A stretch of 64,000 nucleotides of DNA. It comes from Methanomassiliicoccales archaeon. GTDB lineage: Archaea; Thermoplasmatota; Thermoplasmata; Methanomassiliicoccales; UBA472. Below the pieces are notes generated by a model. That model had not been told where the DNA came from. It saw only the letters and a program-made list of their open reading frames with translations, and searched no databases. The position numbers were made by a program, and so were the translations under genes. Positions 1-7,990 of the stretch are shown here, in pieces (position 1 is the first letter of the stretch; each line of letters starts with the position of its first letter). The stretch is taken from positions 1 through 64,000 of the forward strand of contig DASXVU010000036.1 in the NCBI GenBank assembly GCA_036504055.1, written 5' to 3'.

Positions 1-609
1 ATCGCCCTAAGGAACTGTGCGGTCGGGCTAGAAAGAATTTTGGTGCACTTCGAGCTCGATTGCATGATGCGCCGATGCGAGGTTTTGCGGCTCACCGTCG
101 AGGACGTCAAGGATGGAAGGATCGATATATGGGGAAAGGGACGGTCCGGAGGGAAGCCTCGGTCGGTGCCCTGGCACCCGCGGACCGGACAGGAATGGAT
201 GTACTACCTCAAGCTAAGGGAGGGACTGATCGCAAAGGCAAGAGAGACGAACCCGACCCTTGTGATACCTGACGAGGTCATGATATATGAGAGGAGAGGC
301 GAGCTGCACCCCTATCGTAAGACGGCAATCGACCGCATGGTCAAGAATGTAGGCGAGAGGGCCATGATACCGAAGGAGGAAATCTCAAACCACGTCCTGA
401 GAAGGAGTGGGGCAAGAATCCATAAAAGGGCAGGCACCCCGACCGCGACGATCATGAAGATACTCGGACACAAGACAGAGGAACAGACGCAGAGGTATCT
501 TGGGCTCAACCTAGATGACATGTCAGAGGGCATGGTGAAGGCCGAGGAGTTTATGATGGGTTTGGAAGGGACAGTACCCGGGCATGCACCATCGGGGTTC
601 AAGCCATAA
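1..609 (+). CDS. Tyrosine recombinase/integrase, C-terminal catalytic domain (5' end outside window)
   Basis: The reading frame is open from base 1, so this is the C-terminal 202 residues of a longer protein. It shows the catalytic set of the lambda-integrase family: the first Arg in MMRRCEVLRL, a Lys-containing beta-hairpin (GKGRSGGKPRS), the HVLRRS box (HxxR), the LGHKT His box and a final nucleophile Tyr in QRYLGL. Such enzymes cut and rejoin DNA at att sites or resolve chromosome dimers. The TTG at 40 falls inside the catalytic domain and is not a real start. The AT-rich DNA that follows and the tRNA-like sequence at 3.5 kb fit an integrated element, but the family also includes the housekeeping archaeal XerA. 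Its role is therefore open; the family call is secure. Confidence 0.88.
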   Translation: MALRNCAVGLERILVHFELDCMMRRCEVLRLTVEDVKDGRIDIWGKGRSGGKPRSVPWHPRTGQEWMYYLKLREGLIAKARETNPTLVIPDEVMIYERRGELHPYRKTAIDRMVKNVGERAMIPKEEISNHVLRRSGARIHKRAGTPTATIMKILGHKTEEQTQRYLGLNLDDMSEGMVKAEEFMMGLEGTVPGHAPSGFKP

Positions 610-1728
610 ATGAGTTGTCCCTTAGTCTTCAGGAACGCCTGGAATTCACACAATAGTGGGTGCTATTAGATGAAGCAGGTTTCTACACAGGAGCTGGTTT
701 TTCGAAGAAAATATTTACGCAAACTGAAGATAGCGTGCCTCTGATGTAATGCGAGAGGTCCATCTGCTTGTCCGGGTGGGCTTCCAATGCTAAATGGCGC
801 ATTATCTATTTTGACAAACAAGTGATTCCTCGACCCTAGTATTGCGGGCCAGGTACCATCGGAGCAGACTCCCTCGTCTGCGATACCTTGTCCCACCTCG
901 AGGATGCATACATCCCCACTTGATCGGCCTCGTCTCTACTGACAGAACTTGACTTTGAAGGCAAACAAAACATGATAGTTCGTTGTCAATAAGAGACTTC
1001 AAGATAATAGATAGTAATTTTATTATATTTATCATTATTTACTAACTATATTATAATATTTGTTCATATCATAATGATGTATGTAGGCCTAATACCTATC
1101 CGAGAGAATTACTAATCATCAGATGGATTGACGAGAATCAAATCCTTTTAAAATAAACTATACTAAATTCATATACCATATTTCCATGACAAATTCAATT
1201 GAATAACTCAGATAAGTTGCGTTATTTTCGTGATAAGAACCGTCATTTTTTTGGTATATTTTACCATTCATTCTCATATGATGTCAGTGTTTGAATGACC
1301 AAATAATACATTTGGTGATGTAGAACAAAGCTCTGTCCGAGCCTTATAGATACTGGCCTTAATTTGTATTGATCCATCAAACCATGGAGAAGAAGAGAGA
1401 TGAATGGTATTTTTCACCGATAATGCATCGATCTTGGCGAATTCCTCAACAATAAATGCGATAATAGATATGACAATTTATTATAAATATAGTTAGATAA
1501 ATATGAAGGGGTTTGGGCCTTTTTCGCATTCCTGAGATTTTTTTCCTGACCATCTGGATGAGCGGAGAATCGTATACCGACGCCCGCACTCAATCTTCAT
1601 CCAGTCAGACGGAAAAAATTCTCAGAAATTCGCCTTTTACGATCTGGCCTGATAACGATAGGTTGGCGGTTTTTGGGTCGGGCCGGACATATTCAACACC
1701 CCCGGCACAATCAAGTTCTGAGAAGTAG
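610..1728. other. AT-rich stretch without a convincing gene
   Basis: About 1.1 kb between the recombinase and the methyltransferase, clearly richer in A+T than the rest, especially 1000-1510. Short frames on both strands show no recognisable motif or ribosome site. A TATA-like run (TTTATTATAAATATAG) near 1478-1493 could drive the genes downstream. A 71-codon frame starting with TTG at 1513 ends exactly before the methyltransferase ATG but has no family resemblance. The stretch is probably a decayed or non-coding part of an accessory region. Confidence 0.6.
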
Positions 1729-2451
1729 ATGTCTGCCTATACAGTGACGCATATGGGAAGAGAAGAAAAGATGGCCGAGATCCGGTCCAATTTTTCCGAG
1801 AAGTCCAAAGAATACGACGCCCATGTGAGAAAGGTCATTCCCCTGTACGAGGAGATGCTGGATGCCCTGATCTCATGCATTGATAGACCAATTCAAAGTA
1901 AATTCAGGGCGATCGACCTCGGTTGTGGGACCGGGGCGGTTTCAGAAAGGTTGATGGCCGCGTTTCCTGGAACAGAATTGACCTGCCTGGACATGACCGA
2001 GGAAATGATGAACGTCGCCAGGCAAAGGCTGAGCGCCCATCAGTCAGTGAGATATGTTCTCTCAGACCTTTACCACTTTGAGTTCGACGGCCATTACGAC
2101 ATCATAATCTCGTCGCTTGCCCTGCACCATATCGTCACCGATCAGGACAAGAAGATGATCTACCGCAGGATCTTCGAAGCACTCGCACCTGGTGGGTCGT
2201 TCTATAACGCGGACATCGTCCTGGGTTCGGACGACCGCATCCAAAACATCTACATGAAGCAGTGGAAGGAGTTCATGTACCGAAGCTTTCCCAGAGAGGA
2301 TGTCGATGAGGTGCAAGTCCCTCGCTATGAGCATGAGGATTCACCGGCCAAGCTGATCGATCATTTGCACTGGCTTGAGGAAACGGGTTTCAGGAACGTG
2401 GACGTGATCTGGAAGTACTATAACTTCACCGTCTACGGCGGAAAGAAATGA
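1729..2451 (+). CDS. Class I SAM-dependent methyltransferase
   Basis: A 240-residue single-domain methyltransferase. Motif I (AIDLGCGTGA, residues 61-70) binds S-adenosylmethionine, the acidic loop after strand 2 is LTCLDMT (84-90), and the motif IV-like strand DIIISSLALHHI (124-135) resembles UbiE/Methyltransf_25-type enzymes. The substrate cannot be told from sequence. In-frame ATGs at 1729, 1753 and 1771 are all possible starts, and none has a strong ribosome site; the conserved part begins near residue 15, so the protein may be about 226 aa. The next gene begins 29-35 nt after its stop on the same strand, so the two are probably cotranscribed. The high-AT leader upstream suggests the pair may have been acquired. 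Confidence 0.85.
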   Translation: MSAYTVTHMGREEKMAEIRSNFSEKSKEYDAHVRKVIPLYEEMLDALISCIDRPIQSKFRAIDLGCGTGAVSERLMAAFPGTELTCLDMTEEMMNVARQRLSAHQSVRYVLSDLYHFEFDGHYDIIISSLALHHIVTDQDKKMIYRRIFEALAPGGSFYNADIVLGSDDRIQNIYMKQWKEFMYRSFPREDVDEVQVPRYEHEDSPAKLIDHLHWLEETGFRNVDVIWKYYNFTVYGGKK

Positions 2452-2486
2452 AATTGTCATACCGTTATCGATAGAAGGGAATGAAC

Positions 2487-3419
2487 ATGAACATCGCGAT
2501 AATAGGCGTTGGCGGGGTCGGGGGATATTTTGGGGGCAAGCTCACCCAATTGCTAAGGGACGACCCAGACGTGATGATATATTTCATCGCCCGAGGAAAC
2601 CATCTGGCTGAGATCAGAAGGAACGGTCTGCTCCTGGATACCGACGAACACCAAATAATATGCACGCCAACGCTTGCGACCGAGGACATCTCTGAATTGC
2701 CAACCTTGGACCTGTGTCTCATCGCCGTGAAGAGCTACGACCTGGAAGAGGTGCTCATAAGACTAAGACCTAAAATCACTGGTTCGACCATCATCCTGCC
2801 GCTTATGAACGGCGTGGACATCTACGAAAGGATACGAACGATCATCGGAAAAGGGCTCGTCCTTCCCTCCAGTGTCTATGTGGGAACACATATCGAAAGG
2901 CCGGGCAAGGTGACCCAGCGGGGAGGGGCCTGCACCATCGTGTTCGGGAAAGACCCAAGAAATGGGAACGACATCGCAGGTCTGACGGACACATTGAAAC
3001 GGGCCAACATCCGATTTAGCCTATCGGACAATCCCTATGTGGAGATATGGGGAAAATTCATCTTCATTGCCTCTTTCGGCCTGGTCACGGCTTGTTACGA
3101 CAAGACGATGGGCGAGGTGTTGGAATCCGAGGAACTGTCCAGCTATGTTATGAAAATAATGAAAGAGATCGTTGATATCGCCAACGCAAAACGCATACCT
3201 TTGCCCCCGTCGATCATCGATGAATCCTTCGTCAAGGCTAGAAATTTTCCTTTCGGAACTAAAACTTCATTCCAGAGAGATTATGAGATCCCAGGCAAAA
3301 AGGATGAACGGGACCTTTTCGGTGGTGCGATCATCAGAATGGGAGAAGAGCTTGGAATAAATACTGAAACTACTAAAATGATCTATGAACTTCTACAGAA
3401 AGGGAAGGCAAACTATTGA
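2487..3419 (+). CDS. 2-dehydropantoate 2-reductase (ketopantoate reductase)
   Basis: A 310-residue ApbA/PanE-family protein. It reduces 2-dehydropantoate to pantoate with NAD(P)H in coenzyme A biosynthesis. The N-terminal Rossmann loop is GVGGVGGYFGG (residues 7-17). The family motifs AVKSYD, LPLMNGVD and WGKFIF carry the conserved Lys and Asn positions, and the C-terminal helical domain carries FGTKTSFQRD, matching the family's K-x-S-x-x-D segment. Length is typical. ATGs lie at 2481 and 2487; the GAAGGGA just upstream spaces better with 2487. It follows the methyltransferase closely. Paralogues acting on other 2-oxoacids are common, so panE is likely but not certain. Confidence 0.88.
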   Translation: MNIAIIGVGGVGGYFGGKLTQLLRDDPDVMIYFIARGNHLAEIRRNGLLLDTDEHQIICTPTLATEDISELPTLDLCLIAVKSYDLEEVLIRLRPKITGSTIILPLMNGVDIYERIRTIIGKGLVLPSSVYVGTHIERPGKVTQRGGACTIVFGKDPRNGNDIAGLTDTLKRANIRFSLSDNPYVEIWGKFIFIASFGLVTACYDKTMGEVLESEELSSYVMKIMKEIVDIANAKRIPLPPSIIDESFVKARNFPFGTKTSFQRDYEIPGKKDERDLFGGAIIRMGEELGINTETTKMIYELLQKGKANY

Positions 3420-3521
3420 TTCCTCCGTAAGGGCATTAATATCGTGGTGGAAATAAGAGTTCTATCTGGGAGTTAATGTCCCCTTGGGCCTAATGCATTA
3501 TTATTCTTGAGGTTATTTAGT

Positions 3522-3564
3522 GGTTGCCTGGATGACTCGGGTTCAAATCCCAAAGCTCGCAACC
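3522..3564 (+). other. tRNA 3'-end-like element / hairpin (possible att remnant)
   Basis: Contains a near-canonical T-arm: stem TCGGG (3537-3541), loop TTCAAAT (3542-3548), partner CCCAA (3549-3553, one C/A mismatch), then seven bases AGCTCGC, a discriminator A and ACC. No D-arm, anticodon arm or matching 5' acceptor strand (GCGAGCT) is found upstream. GGTTGC at 3522-3527 also pairs perfectly with GCAACC at 3559-3564, so the whole unit can fold as a nested hairpin. It may be the 3' tRNA piece left at an integration boundary, or simply a hairpin after the reductase gene. Confidence 0.3.
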
Positions 3565-3631
3565 TTGTCAAGGACCTACGATGTGCGAAGACCGTTGATT
3601 AACAATTCTTGTTTTGCTTCAGAGTCGAAAA

Positions 3632-3793
3632 TCATTGACCCCATGCAGACACGTTGACCCATGTCACAAAAACCATGAACGGCCCGCTCAGCGCACCCAA
3701 TAGCAATATCCAAGGAACCACGGAGAAAAAGGAATTTGGGGCGACAACAGCGAACAGGAGCGACATGATCACAAAGCAGGCGACATGGATCAT
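3632..3793 (-). CDS. Small two-helix membrane protein, possibly a 5'-truncated remnant
   Basis: On the minus strand a 53-codon frame from ATG 3793 encodes two clear hydrophobic segments, VACFVIMSLLFAVVA and VVPWILLLGALSGPFMVFVTW. The frame remains open upstream to about 3855 and reads a basic-aromatic lead-in (RAYPRFRYYITKAL) like that before the first helix of 2TM-domain (PF13239-like) proteins. A stop then interrupts it with no start codon beyond TTG 3796. An ATG in another frame (near 3875) would need a frameshift. The gene is therefore either a very short membrane protein or a decayed 2TM protein. The hydrophobic pattern is clear; family and status are inferred. Confidence 0.4.
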   Translation of the reverse strand: MIHVACFVIMSLLFAVVAPNSFFSVVPWILLLGALSGPFMVFVTWVNVSAWGQ

Positions 3794-3923
3794 CAAGGCC
3801 TTGGTGATATAGTACCTGAACCTGGGATATGCCCTAGGAAATGCTCGAACACCGCTTACCTACCACTGAAAATTTCATGACTATGATACTATGAGCTATT
3901 CTGACCATCCTGGAAGATGGCCA

Positions 3924-4373
3924 TCAAAGATCGATTATGAACCCGGTCTTCTTTCCCCGGACGAATCCGGCCTGTTCATAGAACCTCAGGGTCCCCTCGT
4001 CCTTCTGGCCGGTCAAGAGCATCACCTTGTAGCAATCCCGCTCCCGGGCGATGTCCACCGCTTTGCTTAGCACCATGGTGCCATACCCCCGCTTCCTAAA
4101 GTTACGGTCGGTGATCACGTTCTCGATGATGCAGTACGGCCTCATGGCCCGAGTGAGGTTCTTGATGATGGCCAGGCAACAGGAGGAGACGATCTTGCCA
4201 TCCACTTCGACCGCCAGATAGTGTAAGTTGGGGTCGTTGAGGATGTTGTCCCAGTGTTCCTCCAGGCGGGGGTCCTCCCTAATGTCCGGGTCGCCCTCAT
4301 GTAGTTGCCCATAGAGGCCGAGCAGGTCTTCCAGTTCCTCATTGCGAATCCTCCTAACGGTCGTGTTGAACAC
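3924..4373 (-). CDS. GNAT-family N-acetyltransferase
   Basis: A 149-residue single GNAT domain, which transfers an acetyl group from acetyl-CoA to an amine. The acetyl-CoA pyrophosphate loop is RKRGYGTM (residues 93-100), matching R/Q-x-x-G-x-G/A. It is preceded by the strand CIIENVITDRNFR and followed by FYEQAGFVRGKK, the usual motif B end. Length matches small cytosolic GNATs such as those acting on amino acids, polyamines or ribosomal protein N-termini; the substrate cannot be assigned. The N-terminal helices (EELEDLLGLYGQLHE) are typical. It stands alone, convergent with the reductase gene. Confidence 0.9.
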   Translation of the reverse strand: MFNTTVRRIRNEELEDLLGLYGQLHEGDPDIREDPRLEEHWDNILNDPNLHYLAVEVDGKIVSSCCLAIIKNLTRAMRPYCIIENVITDRNFRKRGYGTMVLSKAVDIARERDCYKVMLLTGQKDEGTLRFYEQAGFVRGKKTGFIIDL

Positions 4374-4701
4374 AAAGCACCGTGCAAATAATGAGATATC
4401 GGATATTTAGGGAACTGTCCAGGTCATGCCAGTGCAAGGCTTACAACGTGCCCTTTTTGAATGGAGTCGACCGGTCCGGAGGAGAGTAATCAGGCTGCCC
4501 AGCGTATGAATCCTGGACCACGCACCCGTGCATTGGGGCCATAACATCTCGATGAAATGCCCGATGTCGATGAACCTGGCCACAATTCCATGTCCGCTCA
4601 TAGGGTTAACGAATTCCAAACCAGCGCCTCCGAGAGGGCGTGGCCGAGCATCTTTGTCAATTTCGTTAGCAAGAAAGATTCAGTCCAGCAAAACGTCCTT
4701 G
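4374..4701. other. Intergenic stretch, no supported gene
   Basis: Short frames occur on both strands (for example 4407-4619 minus), but none carries a recognisable motif, ribosome site or coherent amino-acid composition. The region separates the acetyltransferase from the 3' end of the MDR operon. Confidence 0.5.
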
Positions 4702-5682
4702 TTAGAGATTCCCATCATTTCCGACAGTTACCACCACTTTCCCTAGGGCGAGCCCTTTTGATAGGTACGTGAGAGCCTCGGGAACCTCGCCGAGAGTGAC
4801 CTTTCGATCAATGACCGGCGAGAGCTTGCCCCTTTCATGGAGCTCGAGCAGGAACCGCATGTCCTCATCGTTGTCAACGTTCCAAGGGTTGATGGTCATC
4901 CTCTTGCCGCCGATGGAGACCAATGGCCCTAGGACGAGCGCCTGGAAGATAGCGTATCTCGAGCCTCCCACGAGCACATACAGACCATCGGGGGCCATGA
5001 CCCGCCGGTAATCGAAGATCGACCGCCGCGCGACCGTATCCAGTATGAGGTCGTAGCGCTCCCCGCCGGTCGTACAATCGACCTGGGCATGATCGATGAC
5101 GTGGTCTGCCCCGATGGCAAGAAGCATCTTGTGCTTCCTCAGGCTATCAACGCCGGTCACCTCTGCCCCATAGTGCTTGGCGATCTGAACAGCGAACGTA
5201 CCCATACCGCCGCCGGCGCCATTGACCAGGACCTTCTGCCCTTTTTTGATGGGGCGCCTCCCTCGGAGGCCTTGGAGGGCGATCTTGGCCGCCTGGGGAA
5301 GGGTGGCCGCGTCCTCGAAGGATATGCTGTCCGGTTTCCGCATCAATGCAACTTCAGGTACTGCCACGTACTCTGCGAAAGCGCCGAAGCCGCAGGTGAA
5401 CAGGTCGCCGAAGACGGCATCGCCGGTTTTCAGCCGGTCGACCTTCCTTCCGACCTCCACGACCCGGCCGGCGACGTCCGATCCTGGTATCCGATGTCGT
5501 GGCCTGAAGGGACCGGTGATGCGCGCCGAGACCGCGCCGCCCAGCAGCTCGAGATCGGCCGCGTTCAGTGACGAGGCGTGAACCTTCACCAGTACCTGGT
5601 CGTCCCGGAGGGTGGGCCTCCCCACCTCCTCGAGCCGGAGGACATCCGGCAGGCCGTATCTGTCGCACACTATGGCTTTCAT
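4702..5682 (-). CDS. Zinc-independent MDR oxidoreductase (quinone oxidoreductase-like)
   Basis: A 326-residue medium-chain dehydrogenase/reductase. The N-terminal GroES-like domain (about 1-125) has IPGSDVAGRVVEVG in place of the zinc-enzyme GHE motif, and no catalytic zinc ligands are evident. The Rossmann domain has NGAGGGMGTFAVQIAKHYGA (from residue 154). Such proteins use NAD(P)H to reduce quinones, enones or aldehydes. It lies 14 bp behind a paralogue (5697-6617) and a small membrane protein gene, all on the minus strand, which suggests an operon controlled from the divergent promoter near 7.2 kb. The cofactor is probably NADPH; the substrate is unknown. Confidence 0.88.
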   Translation of the reverse strand: MKAIVCDRYGLPDVLRLEEVGRPTLRDDQVLVKVHASSLNAADLELLGGAVSARITGPFRPRHRIPGSDVAGRVVEVGRKVDRLKTGDAVFGDLFTCGFGAFAEYVAVPEVALMRKPDSISFEDAATLPQAAKIALQGLRGRRPIKKGQKVLVNGAGGGMGTFAVQIAKHYGAEVTGVDSLRKHKMLLAIGADHVIDHAQVDCTTGGERYDLILDTVARRSIFDYRRVMAPDGLYVLVGGSRYAIFQALVLGPLVSIGGKRMTINPWNVDNDEDMRFLLELHERGKLSPVIDRKVTLGEVPEALTYLSKGLALGKVVVTVGNDGNL

Positions 5683-5696
5683 GGTGTTGTGGATTC

Positions 5697-6617
5697 TCAG
5701 GCATAATTATCACCGACCACGGTTATAACCACATTGCCCCTCTTGTGTCCCTTGTCGACATACCGGTGCGCCTCCGGGACATCCTCCAACGGATACGTCC
5801 TGTCGATCACCGGCCTTAACCTTCCCGCCTCCACGAGCTCTTTGAGTCGGACCAGGTCCTCATTCGACTCCCTGGTGGGGGACCACGTCGATAGGAAGAC
5901 CCCGTTTTCACCCAGGGACCGGTCGCAGCTCGACCTCTTGAGCTTCCTCACGGTGTCGAAGATGACGTCGTAGGTCTTCCCGTTCTTCCTGAAATCCTCT
6001 TTGGTGTAGTCGATCACCTCATCGGCACCGATCGACCTCACCAGGTCGAGGTTCGCACCGCTGCAGACCCCAGTCACGTGTCCCCCGTAGCACTTCGCTA
6101 GCTGCACGGCGTAGGTGCCCACGGAACCGGACGCCCCATAGATGAGGACCCTATCCCCTTTCCCGATGTTCCGCAGCCTGAGTATCTGGAGCGCGGTCAT
6201 CCCCCCGATCGGGATGGCGGCGGCTTCCCCGAAGGATACGTTGGCCGGTTTCATGGCCACCGCCCCCTTTCCGCCCTCCCCGGGGATGCAGACATATTCG
6301 GCGTTGGCGCCACACTTGAGGCCGGTGGTCGTTCCGAAGACATGGTCGCCGATCTGGAACGACCGAATTTCCTTGCCCACCGCCTCGACTGTACCGGCAA
6401 GCTCATGACCTGCGATCTTCTTCATCTTCATGCCCATCACGACCATCATCGGGCCCATAACGAATCGGGGCAGCTTGCGGAGGATGGCGTCCCCGATGGT
6501 CACCGTCGAGGCGTGGACCCGGACCAACATCTCATTGTCCCGGGGGGTGGGCTTTTCCACCTCCCTGAGCTCAAGGACCTCGGGCGCCCCGCTTCCCGTT
6601 ATCACTATGGCTTTCAT
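5697..6617 (-). CDS. MDR oxidoreductase (NAD(P)-dependent alcohol dehydrogenase-like)
   Basis: A 306-residue medium-chain dehydrogenase/reductase, paralogous to the protein encoded just downstream. It starts with the same MKAIV, keeps a GHELAG motif (residues 70-75) that the other lacks, and has a Rossmann loop YGASGSVGTYAVQLAKCYG (160-178). The structural zinc Cys cluster is absent. The middle gene of a three-gene minus-strand set, it follows the membrane protein gene by 12 bp and precedes the second MDR gene by 14 bp. A tandem duplication followed by divergence is the simplest history. Redox use of NAD(P)H is certain from the fold; the substrate is not known. Confidence 0.88.
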   Translation of the reverse strand: MKAIVITGSGAPEVLELREVEKPTPRDNEMLVRVHASTVTIGDAILRKLPRFVMGPMMVVMGMKMKKIAGHELAGTVEAVGKEIRSFQIGDHVFGTTTGLKCGANAEYVCIPGEGGKGAVAMKPANVSFGEAAAIPIGGMTALQILRLRNIGKGDRVLIYGASGSVGTYAVQLAKCYGGHVTGVCSGANLDLVRSIGADEVIDYTKEDFRKNGKTYDVIFDTVRKLKRSSCDRSLGENGVFLSTWSPTRESNEDLVRLKELVEAGRLRPVIDRTYPLEDVPEAHRYVDKGHKRGNVVITVVGDNYA

Positions 6618-6629
6618 TTTGGGTCACAC

Positions 6630-7157
6630 TCACGCGTTCAGGACGTCCAACCCTTGTGCGCTCCTTACCGCCCCGTCCCTTTGGACCCTGGGCCACTTCC
6701 ATGCCACCCAAATGATCATGGCTAGGATAATGACCTCCACGACGGTCCCGAAGACGTAATAGGCATTGACCTCTCCCGAACTGAACCCTAACGCGGTCAT
6801 GATCTGGAACGTGCCCAGACCGATGTTCGCATACCGGTTCATCTTGGCCGGCAACATCAGGGAGACGCAGACCATTATGACCGGCAGGGTCATCAACATC
6901 AGGCTCAGCAGCAGCCACGTTTGATCGATGTCGAAGATCCAGGCCTTACCTGCCAGAATTTCTGCTATCGTCCCCGGTTTAAAGAATCCGATGATGTCCA
7001 CGTAGATGTACATGAACATCACGGCGGCCCACAACCCCGCCAGCTTGACCTGGACCGGTATCCTCAACTGTTCCAGGACCGGCCCCGGCGTCGCTTCCAG
7101 TCCCTTCCCGTTCGTCCTCTCGACCTTGTCCTTTCCGATCGTTTGATGCTGTTCCAC
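6630..7157 (-). CDS. Four-helix membrane protein, DUF6326-like
   Basis: About 175 residues with four hydrophobic helices (near VKLAGLWAAVMFMYIYVDII, LLLSLMLMTLPVIMVCVSLM, IGLGTFQIMTALGF and VVEVIILAMIIWVAW). The lead-in (IPVQVKLAGLW) and the FMYIYVDIIGFFKPGTI segment resemble DUF6326 proteins, whose function is unknown. I chose GTG at 7157: GGTGAT lies 8 nt before it, whereas the longer frame to 7223 adds residues that look non-coding and runs into the promoter. As first gene of the operon with the two MDR oxidoreductases, it may help in the same redox or stress response, but that is only context. Confidence 0.75.
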   Translation of the reverse strand: MEQHQTIGKDKVERTNGKGLEATPGPVLEQLRIPVQVKLAGLWAAVMFMYIYVDIIGFFKPGTIAEILAGKAWIFDIDQTWLLLSLMLMTLPVIMVCVSLMLPAKMNRYANIGLGTFQIMTALGFSSGEVNAYYVFGTVVEVIILAMIIWVAWKWPRVQRDGAVRSAQGLDVLNA

Positions 7158-7221
7158 GATTGTATCACCCGGCGATATTCGCCGACCATTGCATGCTCGA
7201 GAAAGTACTAGGAAATTGAGC

Positions 7222-7248
7222 AATACATGTATTATAGTTTAAATAGCG
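7222..7248. promoter_or_regulatory. Divergent promoter with 12-bp palindrome
   Basis: Lies between the MDR operon (minus) and the Bat-type regulator (plus). AATACATGTATT at 7222-7233 is a perfect 12-bp palindrome. It abuts an AT-rich TATA-like run TATAGTTTAAATAG (7234-7247), whose centre is about 28 nt before the regulator's ATG, so that gene is probably leaderless. The same run read on the other strand (CTATTTAAACTATA) could serve the operon. The palindrome is a good candidate site for the regulator or another dimeric protein; binding is not shown. Confidence 0.55.
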
Positions 7249-7267
7249 GCTTGCTTATTTTAAGTGC

Positions 7268-7927
7268 ATGGCCATGAGGACCCTCACCCTGGAGATCGAG
7301 CCCTTCGAGGCTGTAAAAGAGGAAATGGCCGAGACCTTTGCCATGGTCAGTTCCTACTCGATACTTGAGACCCTGAAGATGGACTACAAGGAAGGCATAT
7401 GCATCGAGATCATTGAGTTCACGCTGAAGGAGGGGGTGTCGATCCAGGATCTCAGGAAGGTAGGCAACATGGACATCCTGAGCGTCCTGAAATCCACCGA
7501 CAACAGACATACCTGCCTTATCCGATACACGGAACCGGAAGAGACCAAGGGGCAGTTCCAGGAATCCGACCTCGGTCTGGTCCACACCATACCGACGATC
7601 GTTTCTCCGGAGAAATTGACCATCAGCATGATGGGGGAGCGGAAGAACCTGTCCGATTTCATCGAGATGATCAGGAACGCCGGCACCATACGGAAGATGT
7701 CCTTCAGAAGGGCCGCCTACCATAGCGCCGACATCCTGGCGGTCCTGACCGACAAACAGCGGGAGGTGATGGTGATGGCATTTCAGAATGGCTATTACGA
7801 CTATCCCAAGCGGATCAGCAGCGAACGCCTGTGCCGGAAGGTGGGCATCAGCAAACCCACCCTATTGCAGCACATGAGGAAGGCGGAGGGGCGGATATTC
7901 AAGGAGATCATCACCGGGCGCTTCTGA
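7268..7927 (+). CDS. Bat-type HTH transcriptional regulator (HTH_10)
   Basis: 219 residues. The C-terminal part (about 158-211, LTDKQREVMVMAF...GISKPTLLQHMRKAE) is the bacterio-opsin-activator (Bat) HTH domain typical of archaeal regulators; the N-terminal 150 residues form the sensor-like part of this family and show no PAS or GAF motif that I recognise. It is divergent from the membrane-protein/MDR operon across 110 bp holding a TATA-like run and a palindrome, so it probably controls that operon and itself. The ATG at 7268 sits about 28 nt after the TATA centre, consistent with a leaderless transcript. The inducer is unknown. Confidence 0.85.
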   Translation: MAMRTLTLEIEPFEAVKEEMAETFAMVSSYSILETLKMDYKEGICIEIIEFTLKEGVSIQDLRKVGNMDILSVLKSTDNRHTCLIRYTEPEETKGQFQESDLGLVHTIPTIVSPEKLTISMMGERKNLSDFIEMIRNAGTIRKMSFRRAAYHSADILAVLTDKQREVMVMAFQNGYYDYPKRISSERLCRKVGISKPTLLQHMRKAEGRIFKEIITGRF

Positions 7928-7990
7928 TCCATTAGCGATCACAGCCAGAGTGAAACACGTTAGGGACATGCATCAGATTGAGAGTAATGA

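Noticed and set aside
1513-1728. 71-codon frame ending exactly at the methyltransferase start
   Set aside because: TTG start without a ribosome site and no recognised motif; the region is AT-rich and probably a leader.
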